Program-made: the position numbers and the translations under genes | Notes under the pieces: model-generated | The model's database searches: none | What the model saw: the letters and a program-made list of their open reading frames with translations, nothing else | What the model was told of the DNA's origin: nothing | Part shown: positions 45,217 through 51,234 of the stretch, one piece after another | Position numbering within the stretch: the stretch's first letter is position 1 | Layout of the letters: the number at the start of each line of letters is the position of its first letter | NCBI RefSeq assembly: GCF_049943335.1 | Contig: NZ_JBNFVY010000016.1 | Location: 1-51,234, forward strand | From: JBNFVY01 sp049943335 | Lineage (GTDB): Bacteria; Pseudomonadota; Alphaproteobacteria; Rhodobacterales; Rhodobacteraceae | Length of the DNA stretch: 51,234 nt | Direction: 5' to 3'

Positions 45217-45488
45217 TCAGGGACGTCTGCCTCTTCGCCTGCTTCCAACTTGGCCAGCCAGGTATCGGCTTCCTCATGGGTGACGTGCTGACCGGTCGCC
45301 TGATATTCCTCCCAAGCCTGAAGTCCAGCCTGACGAAACGCCTCGCGCTTCTCTTCGCGCCCGATGAATTGCGCCACGGCCTCGCGCAGCATCCAATGGG
45401 TCGAGCGATCCTTGGCATCCGCGAGCCGCTTGAGGCGGTCACGGGTGTCCTGATCGAGTTTCACGGCGATGGGGCGAACGGCGTTCAT
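45204..45488 (-). CDS. Ribbon-helix-helix antitoxin (ParD/CopG type)
   Basis: A 94-residue protein. The first 45 residues (RPIAVKLDQDTRDRLKRLAD, then STHWMLREAVAQFI) form a ribbon-helix-helix DNA-binding domain. The acidic C-terminus (HEEADTWLAKLEAGEEADV) would wrap the toxin. The ATG at 45488 was chosen over longer frames for fit to the family. It probably represses the pair with its toxin. Confidence 0.88.
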   Translation of the reverse strand: MNAVRPIAVKLDQDTRDRLKRLADAKDRSTHWMLREAVAQFIGREEKREAFRQAGLQAWEEYQATGQHVTHEEADTWLAKLEAGEEADVPECHN

Positions 45489-45576
45489 GCGGGTGACTCC
45501 AGTAGAGTATTCATTGGTATTACCTGTAGCATATCGATGGCGTTCAAAAAAGCCACAATTCAGCAAGAGCAACAAA

Positions 45577-46614
45577 ATGCCCACCCCACGCGAAACCATG
45601 CTCACCGCGCTGCACATCTTGCTGCAATCAGGATCCGCCACTGCCCTGCGCGGCGAGGTGTTGCCCGAGCGCGTCCCGGCCGACGGGCTACTGATCCTGC
45701 GCGATGGCGAGCCGGGCGAGCCCGAGGTGACGCTTTCGCCCCTGCGCTACCACTATCAGCACCGCGCCGAGATCGAGGCGGTCGTGCAGGGCGCAACTCG
45801 AGACGCCGCTCTCGACACGCTCTGCGCCAGCGTTGGCGCGACGATTGCCGCCGACCGCACGCTGGGCGGGCTCTGCGACTGGGTCGAGGCGGAAGCGCCA
45901 CGGCCGGTTGATCTGCCGGTCGAGGGCGCGGCCAGTCTGAAGGCCGCCGTGATCCCGGTGGTTCTGCACTATTCCACGGCCGACCAGCTCGGCTGGCCGA
46001 GCTTTTCCCCCGCCGAGATCGCCAGTCGCCGCGAAGGCGCGCTCAAGATCAACACCGAGGCCATGGACAAGCTGCAGACCCTGCGCAACCGGCTTGGCAA
46101 GCCGCTGATCGTGCGCTCGGCCTACCGCAGCCCGGCTCACAACCGTGCCGTGGGCGGGGCACCGCGCTCCAAGCACATGCTCGGAACCGCGTTCGATATC
46201 GCGATGTCGAACCACGACCCGGCGACGTTTGCCGAGGCCGCTCGTGCTGTGGGGTTTCTGGGCTTCGGCACCTATCCTCGTTCAGGCTTCATGCACATCG
46301 ACCTCGGGCCCGCGCGGTCCTGGGGCGAGCCGTTCCCCGCACGCGCCACGTCCTTCGTGTCGGAGGTGCCGCCCGCCCGCGAGGTGCTGGCCGAGAGCCG
46401 CACGCTGAAAGGCAGCGGCGCGGCGGGGGTGGCGACCGTCGGCGCAGCAGGGGTCGAGGTGGCACAGGACGTCTTGGCTGAAACCCAATCCGCGATCCTG
46501 CCGCTGGTGCCCTACCTCGACACCCTGCGCTGGGTGTTCATTGCCGTGGCCCTGATCGGCATTGCCGTCGCCATCCACGCCCGGATCGATGACTGGAAGC
46601 GAGGCCAGAGGTGA
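45577..46614 (+). CDS. Fusion of a phage tail-region protein and an M15 peptidase endolysin
   Basis: A 345-residue chimera. Residues 1-139 match small phage 'acyl-CoA transferase'-annotated tail-completion proteins, ending at the usual VVLHYSTADQLG. From residue 140 it is an M15-type (VanY/D-Ala-D-Ala carboxypeptidase) peptidase with zinc ligands His200, Asp207 and His230, then a linker and a transmembrane helix at about 308-325. In intact phages many tail genes separate these parts, so an in-frame deletion at about 45990-46000 is inferred. The endolysin half may still be active. Confidence 0.8.
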   Translation: MPTPRETMLTALHILLQSGSATALRGEVLPERVPADGLLILRDGEPGEPEVTLSPLRYHYQHRAEIEAVVQGATRDAALDTLCASVGATIAADRTLGGLCDWVEAEAPRPVDLPVEGAASLKAAVIPVVLHYSTADQLGWPSFSPAEIASRREGALKINTEAMDKLQTLRNRLGKPLIVRSAYRSPAHNRAVGGAPRSKHMLGTAFDIAMSNHDPATFAEAARAVGFLGFGTYPRSGFMHIDLGPARSWGEPFPARATSFVSEVPPAREVLAESRTLKGSGAAGVATVGAAGVEVAQDVLAETQSAILPLVPYLDTLRWVFIAVALIGIAVAIHARIDDWKRGQR

Positions 46615-46865
46615 TGGGATGGCTGATCAGCACCCTTTCAAGCGGCCTGGCCCGCAAAGCGCTGGGCCTGCTTTTGGCCGCCGCCACCATCGCCCTGTTC
46701 CTGCTGAACCTGCGCCGCGCGGGGGAGCGTGCCGGGCGGCTGGCGGAACGCTTGCAAACATCGGAGACAACCCATGAAATTCAGCGCCAGATGCTGGACG
46801 CCGCCAGCCGCCGTCCCCCTGATCGCGGTGCTCTGGCTCAGCGCCTGCGCGACGGGCGGTTCTAA
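46614..46865 (+). CDS. Probable i-spanin (Rz-like)
   Basis: An 83-residue protein, starting at ATG 46614 within the endolysin's TGA (TGATG). It has one membrane helix at about residues 17-35 followed by a charged, helical periplasmic segment (RRAGERAGRLAERLQTSETT), as in Rz-type inner-membrane spanins. The downstream lipoprotein gene starts inside it in another frame, the arrangement typical of embedded spanin pairs. Confidence 0.7.
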   Translation: MGWLISTLSSGLARKALGLLLAAATIALFLLNLRRAGERAGRLAERLQTSETTHEIQRQMLDAASRRPPDRGALAQRLRDGRF

Positions 46866-47025
46866 CTCTAACGCAGGCGTGTCATGCCCGCCCGTAGTGC
46901 CCTACAGCACCGCCGACCAGGCGCGCGCCGCTGCCGAGGTGGATGCTCTATCGGAAGGCGCAATGATCGTTCGGATGTTGAGCGATTACGCTGTCCTGCG
47001 CGACCAGGCGCTGGCGTGCGGGTGA
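46774..47025 (+). CDS. Probable o-spanin lipoprotein (Rz1-like)
   Basis: An 83-residue lipoprotein with lipobox LSAC near residues 22-25, processed to a mature Cys-Ala-Thr-Gly start. It begins inside the i-spanin gene and runs 160 bases past it. The remainder is rich in Ala and Asp with little Pro, unlike many Rz1 proteins. It would sit in the outer membrane and bridge to the i-spanin during lysis. Confidence 0.68.
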   Translation: MKFSARCWTPPAAVPLIAVLWLSACATGGSNSNAGVSCPPVVPYSTADQARAAAEVDALSEGAMIVRMLSDYAVLRDQALACG

Positions 47026-47404
47026 AGATCGGGCCGGGCAAGTGTCCTGCGGGAAGCGCCTGATTCCTCTACCGCACCGTCACGCCCGGTCCGTATCGCG
47101 GATTCACAGGTTCAAAGAAAGGCAGCGAGTCGCTGCACAGACATGATGGCATGCGACCTTTCCCTCTGTCGCGCGCCGAAATGGGCGCAATTGTGCACCT
47201 CTGGCAGATCGAGAGTGGTGCCTGGCTATTCTGCCATCGCCCGTTGATTGGGGCAATCACTGACCCACGCTGCGCCAAACACCAAGGTCTGCTGAGCGGG
47301 ACTCAGTTGCCGTTCGCTGTGGACGCGCAATCCCTACCAGGCCGCTGGCGTGGATAGGTAGGGGCCGCCAATCCCGCGTAGTGCAGCAATGGCAGCCCCG
47401 GACA
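47026..47404. other. 379-base gap after the prophage remnant
   Basis: No credible gene is seen on either strand; reading frames of about 70 codons lack family features and a ribosome site. It marks the right border of the prophage remnant. No attachment-site repeat could be found by eye. Confidence 0.5.
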
Positions 47405-48028
47405 TCAGCTGGCGTCCTTGAACTCGGCATATTCACCGCGCACCTGCACGGTCACGGTCGCATCCGAGCTGTCGCGGTTGCGCCAGAACCAGCCGTGCTC
47501 GCCGTCGAACTCGGCGACGATTTCGCCTTCGTCTCCGGTGGAGCCGCGGCCCTTCTCATAGGTCACCGACTGACCGCCACCATGGCCATGCATGTCGAAG
47601 TTCACGCGACCGCCTTCAACGAGCATCCGGTATTCCACCGCCTGGCCTTCTTCCATCACCAGCTTCCATTCGGCACTGTCACCGGGTGCCAGAGTGAAGG
47701 TGGTCTCGTCGCGCCAGACTTCGACCTCCTGTGCGTGTGCCGCGCCGACGAAGAGCCCGAAGAAGTCGTTCATCAGGCTCGACTGCTCCTGTGCTTCAAG
47801 CTCCATCAACCTGTCGGCCTCGGCCTCCTCTGCGAGCTGGGTCTTGATCTCACCCATCTCGCTTAGCCCGAGAACGCCGCCGATTCCGGTCGGATCGATG
47901 TTGTATTCGGCGGGCAGCACGACGGTCACGAGAATCGCGACCGCGCTGGCCGCCGCAATGGCGGTGGAACGGATGAGCTGCGCGGAGCTTGGCAGATCAT
48001 CGAGGCTTGGTTTTTCTGCGTTGAACAT
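47405..48028 (-). CDS. Transmembrane anchor protein of a metal-handling module
   Basis: A 207-residue protein with a single transmembrane helix at about residues 21-40. After a short acidic segment a periplasmic beta-rich domain follows (FTLAPGDSAEWKLVMEEGQA through ATVTVQVRGEY) with an HGHGGG metal-binding-looking loop. Related proteins are annotated as 'transmembrane anchor protein' next to HupE genes. The ATG at 48028 lies after GGAG. Downstream partner of the HupE-like gene by 17 bases. Confidence 0.75.
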   Translation of the reverse strand: MFNAEKPSLDDLPSSAQLIRSTAIAAASAVAILVTVVLPAEYNIDPTGIGGVLGLSEMGEIKTQLAEEAEADRLMELEAQEQSSLMNDFFGLFVGAAHAQEVEVWRDETTFTLAPGDSAEWKLVMEEGQAVEYRMLVEGGRVNFDMHGHGGGQSVTYEKGRGSTGDEGEIVAEFDGEHGWFWRNRDSSDATVTVQVRGEYAEFKDAS

Positions 48029-48045
48029 TTGGATCTCCAATTTTC

Positions 48046-48774
48046 TCAGGTGGCTACGAAATAGCCGGTGATTTGCAGGCCCATGAGGATGAACCCCATG
48101 GACATCATGACGACGTTGGCGGTGTAGGCCTGGCGGAAGAAGTTCGGGGATTTCCGCCAGTAGCCCATGATGATGAGGATCACGGCGAGCGCCATGATCT
48201 GGCCCAGCTCGACGCCTACGTTGAACGCCAGGAGATTGGCCAGAAGCCCGTCCGAGGCGATATTGTAGTCGAGGATCTTGGTGGCCAGACCCGTGCCGTG
48301 GAAGAAGCCGAAGATCAGCGTTGCGGCCTTCGTGTTCGGTTGAAAGCCGAACCAGCGCTGGTAGGCCCCCAGATTGTCGAGCGCCTTGTAGACGACAGAG
48401 AGGCCGATGATGGCGTCGACGATATAGGCGTTGACGCCCCAGCCGAACCAGACGCCCGCCAGCATTGTGGTCGAATGCCCGAGGGCGAAGAGGCTGACAT
48501 AGATGCCCACGTCCTTCATCTTGTAAAGGAAGAAGACGACGCCGAGCAGGAACAGGATGTGGTCGTAACCCGTCACCATGTGCTTGGCGCCGAGATACAT
48601 GAAGGGGATGATGTTCACCCCCCAGATCTCCTGGATGTAGCCCGCGTCACCGGGTGTGACATTGTGGGCAAGCGCATGGCCTGCACTCAGAACGAGTGCC
48701 GACAGCGTGATTAAGGACAGGATCACGATCCGGCGTATGCCGGGATCGGTCCAGCCCCGATGGACTGTATTCAT
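48046..48774 (-). CDS. HupE/UreJ-family membrane protein
   Basis: A 242-residue protein with an N-terminal signal-like segment, mature His (ALAHNVTPGD), and about six membrane spans. The family signature H-x4-D-H is present in GAKHMVTGYDHILFLLGVVF near residue 75, and HSTTM and HGTGL supply further metal-binding His residues. HupE proteins pass Ni(II) or Co(II) through membranes. The ATG at 48774 is preferred over an upstream one lacking homology. Confidence 0.87.
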   Translation of the reverse strand: MNTVHRGWTDPGIRRIVILSLITLSALVLSAGHALAHNVTPGDAGYIQEIWGVNIIPFMYLGAKHMVTGYDHILFLLGVVFFLYKMKDVGIYVSLFALGHSTTMLAGVWFGWGVNAYIVDAIIGLSVVYKALDNLGAYQRWFGFQPNTKAATLIFGFFHGTGLATKILDYNIASDGLLANLLAFNVGVELGQIMALAVILIIMGYWRKSPNFFRQAYTANVVMMSMGFILMGLQITGYFVAT

Positions 48775-48835
48775 GGATTGAACTCCGCATTTGTGTTTGA
48801 TGATCGCGTGCAACGCGCCGATGGCGCGCGGTCGA

Positions 48836-49192
48836 TCAGACGCGCGGAGGTCGTTCGATCTGGTATGTCCGTAACGTATTCGACGTAGCCGAACTCAGCC
48901 GCCATGCGGTCCTGTAGATGTCGAGCGGCTGCGGCGACCGATTGGGGCCAGGCACGACCGCCTGACTGTGATCGTGATCGACACTGTCGTGGCTGTGTCC
49001 ATGCGCGGCCCAGAGAATATCTTCGTCCAGACCATGCGAATGACCATGCTCCACGATCATCTCCGCATGCTCCTGAAGCACGTCGAGGATTGCAGGCGCA
49101 TGCGAGGTTGTGGGCATCACCGACCAGACAATCACGGCCACGCAGAGAAGTGTCGCGAACGCGGCCTTTCCGATTGTCCGCAAGGTTGTCAT
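48836..49192 (-). CDS. Secreted His-rich small protein
   Basis: A 118-residue protein with an N-terminal hydrophobic helix (residues 10-30) and many His residues in EHGHSHGLDED, AAHGHSHDSVDHDHSQ. It probably binds Ni, Co or Zn in the periplasm. I do not recognise a family. It is divergent from the RcnR/DmeR-type repressor and upstream of the HupE-like gene on the same strand (61 bases). Confidence 0.72.
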   Translation of the reverse strand: MTTLRTIGKAAFATLLCVAVIVWSVMPTTSHAPAILDVLQEHAEMIVEHGHSHGLDEDILWAAHGHSHDSVDHDHSQAVVPGPNRSPQPLDIYRTAWRLSSATSNTLRTYQIERPPRV

Positions 49193-49250
49193 AGGTTCTG
49201 CCTGTCTGCTCGTCGCTCGCGTGGTGCGTTGTGGCACCATCTTGTTTTAA

Positions 49251-49260
49251 CCCCCAGGGG
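49251..49260. promoter_or_regulatory. Candidate operator for the RcnR/DmeR-type repressor
   Basis: TTAACCCCCAGGGG contains a C-tract/G-tract palindrome centred on A49256. G/C-tract operators of this form are known for CsoR/RcnR/DmeR repressors. It overlaps the AGGGGAGGA ribosome site of the repressor gene, and the divergent His-rich gene begins only 58 bases away. Confidence 0.5.
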
Positions 49261-49270
49261 AGGATAAGCC

Positions 49271-49537
49271 TTGTCTATGACAACTCCCCCGGTTCATGCA
49301 ACCCATCCCGCCCTGATCGCCCGGCTGAAACGCGCTGACGGCCATCTGCGCGCCGTGATCGAGATGATCGAGGCGGGCAAGCCCTGCCTGGAGATCGCCC
49401 AGCAGATGCAGGCGGTCGAAAAGGCCGTCACGAACGCCAAGCGGGCGCTGATCCATGACCACATGGACCATTGTCTGGACGCTGAGGGCTCCGAAACTGA
49501 TCGCGCCGAGCTGCGGACGATCGCCCGTTATCTCTGA
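49271..49537 (+). CDS. Metal-sensing repressor, RcnR/DmeR type (CsoR superfamily)
   Basis: An 88-residue all-helical repressor. THPALIARLKRADGHLRAV is the family opening; Cys39, His64 and Cys68 fall near the metal ligands of RcnR/DmeR. GGAGG at 49259-49263 gives a 7-base spacing to a TTG start at 49271; ATG 49277 is the alternative with a 13-base spacing. It is followed after 8 bases by the exporter and most likely senses Ni(II) or Co(II). Confidence 0.87.
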   Translation: MSMTTPPVHATHPALIARLKRADGHLRAVIEMIEAGKPCLEIAQQMQAVEKAVTNAKRALIHDHMDHCLDAEGSETDRAELRTIARYL

Positions 49538-49545
49538 GGTCCGCC

Positions 49546-50865
49546 ATGCTCGATATCCTCTCCGACCGCACCTACCGCCATCTGTTTCTGGCACAGGTCG
49601 TCGCCCTTCTGGGAACCGGGCTCGCGACGGTCGCCCTCGGGCTCCTGGCTTTTGATCTCGCGGGGGACGGGGCGGCGCTGGTGCTGGGCACGGTCTTCAC
49701 GATCAAGATGGTGGCCTATGTGGGCATCGCCCCCATTGCCGGGGCCTTCGCGGACCGGGTGCCGCGCCGCGCGCTCCTGGTGACGCTCGATCTGGTGCGG
49801 GCGGGTGTGGCGCTGGCACTGCCCTTCGTGACCGAGGTTTGGCAGGTCTACGTGCTGATCTTCCTGCTGCAATCGGCCTCCGCCGCCTTCACGCCGACCT
49901 TTCAGGCGACGATCCCCGACGTTCTGCCCGAGGAGGCGCGCTATACCCGCGCGCTGTCGCTGTCGCGGCTGGCCTACGATCTGGAAAACATCGTCAGCCC
50001 GACGCTGGCCGCGCTTCTGCTGGCGGTGATGTCCTACAACTCGCTTTTCCTCGGCACGGTCGTCGGTTTCGCCGCCTCGGCCCTTCTAGTCGTCTCGGTC
50101 CTTCTTCCAAGCCCGCGCCCGTGCGAGCCGCGTGGGGTGTATGATCGCACCACACGCGGGATCCGCATTTATCTGGCCACGCCCCGTCTGCGCGGGCTTC
50201 TAGCGCTGAACCTCGCGGCGGCGGCAGCGGGCGCGATGGTTCTGGTCAACACGGTGGTCTTGGTGCGGGGATCGCTCGAGTTGTCGGAAAGCGCTCTGGC
50301 CTGGACGATGTTCGCCTTTGGCGCGGGCTCCATGACGGCGGCACTGGTTTTGCCGCGCGTGCTGGATGCTCTGCCGGACCGGCCCGTGATGTTCGGCGGT
50401 GCCGCGCTGATGGTGGCGACATTGCTGGGGCTGGGGGTCACGGTTCAGTTAGTCGGGCTCGGCTGGTCCATCCTTCTGGCAGCCTGGCTGCTGGTGGGGC
50501 TGGGGTATTCCGCCGTCCTCACCCCTTCGGGCCGGTTGCTGCGCCGCTCCGCCCATGCCGGGGACCGCCCTGCGCTGTTCGCGGCGCAATTCGCACTGTC
50601 CCACGCCTGCTGGCTGGTGACCTATCCGCTGTCGGGCTGGCTGCTGACGGTCTACGGCGTCGTCCCCGCACTGATCGGTCTGGCCCTGCTCGCGGGGAGC
50701 GGAATGCTGGCTGCGTTGAAAGTCTGGCCCGCGAACGATCCTGTGGAGCTTGAGCATACCCACGACAACCTGCCGCTCGATCATCCGCATCTGCAAGGGC
50801 ATCGCAGGCACAGCCACGCCTTGGTCATCGACGAGAGTCACCCCCGCTGGGCCACACACTTTTGA
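49546..50865 (+). CDS. MFS metal exporter with His-rich tail (NreB-like)
   Basis: A 439-residue major facilitator with about 12 spans and the MFS loop motif GAFADRVPRRALLV near residue 65. The cytoplasmic C-terminus carries a His-rich run (EHTHDNLPLDHPHLQGHRRH) near residues 403-425, as in NreB nickel exporters. Co-transcription with the RcnR/DmeR-type gene supports a nickel or cobalt efflux role. It is the last gene before a 273-base gap. Confidence 0.82.
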   Translation: MLDILSDRTYRHLFLAQVVALLGTGLATVALGLLAFDLAGDGAALVLGTVFTIKMVAYVGIAPIAGAFADRVPRRALLVTLDLVRAGVALALPFVTEVWQVYVLIFLLQSASAAFTPTFQATIPDVLPEEARYTRALSLSRLAYDLENIVSPTLAALLLAVMSYNSLFLGTVVGFAASALLVVSVLLPSPRPCEPRGVYDRTTRGIRIYLATPRLRGLLALNLAAAAAGAMVLVNTVVLVRGSLELSESALAWTMFAFGAGSMTAALVLPRVLDALPDRPVMFGGAALMVATLLGLGVTVQLVGLGWSILLAAWLLVGLGYSAVLTPSGRLLRRSAHAGDRPALFAAQFALSHACWLVTYPLSGWLLTVYGVVPALIGLALLAGSGMLAALKVWPANDPVELEHTHDNLPLDHPHLQGHRRHSHALVIDESHPRWATHF

Positions 50866-51085
50866 GGCAGCGAAACTAAACTGAGACCGGAAGTAGGCCG
50901 CTCCTTTTCCGGCGAGGCGGCCATCCGTCCACAACGCAGCATTGGTCATAAGGAGGCTCGCTCCATCGGTAAGCGGTACCGCGAGCCGCGTTTCTTTGCA
51001 CGCGGTGGCCTGTCGCTGCCCGCTTATGCACGCTGGTGCGGTTTTTCTGGTCCGGTGTTGATGTGGCGTTGATGTAGACTGCACA

Positions 51086-51115
51086 AGCAAAAGCCCGACT
51101 GATTAGGTCGGGCTT
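51086..51115 (-). terminator. Rho-independent terminator downstream of tRNA-fMet
   Basis: Read leftward, AAGCCCGAC (51115-51107) pairs with GTCGGGCTT (51099-51091) across a 7-base loop, followed by TTTTGC. It lies 27 bases past the tRNA. The sequence from 50866 to 51085 holds no recognised gene. Confidence 0.8.
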
Positions 51116-51141
51116 CAAGCGTTTGATATTGTGTATTTTTT

Positions 51142-51218
<77 letters not shown>

Positions 51219-51234
51219 ACAGAGGTATTGATTG

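Noticed and set aside
50866..51090. Integrase or attachment site next to tRNA-fMet
   Set aside because: No integrase gene and no duplicated tRNA end were seen in the window.

Overview
The window looks like chromosome of a GC-rich alphaproteobacterium, most likely Rhodobacteraceae (Roseobacter group). This rests on protein character, not a database search: a complex I NDUFA12-type accessory gene beside mlaD and a DUF2155 gene, a liv-type ABC cluster joined to acs next to an XRE/ScfR-type regulator, a RutR-controlled reductive pyrimidine cluster, a sitABCD operon with a Fur-family remnant, and lambda-like capsid genes.

Layout. (1) 1-7682: an XRE regulator (cut by the window edge) divergent from a five-gene branched-chain-type ABC importer and acetyl-CoA synthetase, which suggests uptake and CoA activation of a small carboxylate. 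(2) 8129-8797: a secreted PRC-barrel protein. (3) 8893-21347: pyrimidine catabolism. One leftward operon carries an omega-amino acid aminotransferase, an M20 amidohydrolase, dihydropyrimidinase, a VOC protein and an NMT1-type ABC importer. It is headed by a near-consensus RutR operator and a divergent rutR. The first enzyme (preT-preA) lies just beyond. Together these give uracil/thymine -> dihydropyrimidine -> N-carbamoyl-beta-amino acid -> beta-amino acid -> semialdehyde. (4) 21566-27521: housekeeping genes accB-accC, aat, DUF2155, mlaD, NDUFA12, clpX, clpP. (5) 28196-29880: an orphan ROK regulator and an IS3-family transposase remnant.

(6) 29952-36261: a leftward copper operon (DUF2946, MbnP, MbnH-type di-haem enzyme, two PCuAC-like proteins fused to a second domain, SCO), followed by a second DUF2946 gene and a ycnI/copC deletion chimera. 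(7) 36331-40372: sitABCD manganese/iron importer, three Fur-type palindromes in its promoter, and a Fur/Mur regulator that has lost its DNA-binding half. (8) 40542-42334: a decayed Mu/Tn7-like transposon end with about 32-bp-spaced repeats and an open frame joining a transposase C-terminus to an AAA+ ATPase. (9) 42334-47025: a collapsed lambda-like prophage with capsid genes, a frameshifted tail gene, an inserted ParDE toxin-antitoxin pair, a tail-protein/endolysin fusion created by deletion, and an embedded spanin pair. (10) 47405-50865: a nickel/cobalt-type metal module (anchor protein, HupE-like membrane protein, His-rich secreted peptide, RcnR/DmeR-type repressor, MFS exporter with His-rich tail). 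(11) 51142-51218: initiator tRNA-Met with its terminator.

The left 27 kb is orderly core metabolism. The right half is an accessory zone of metal handling with several deletion scars. The most interesting parts are the copper operon, the nickel/cobalt-type module and the transposase-ATPase element. All functions are assigned from sequence patterns read by eye.
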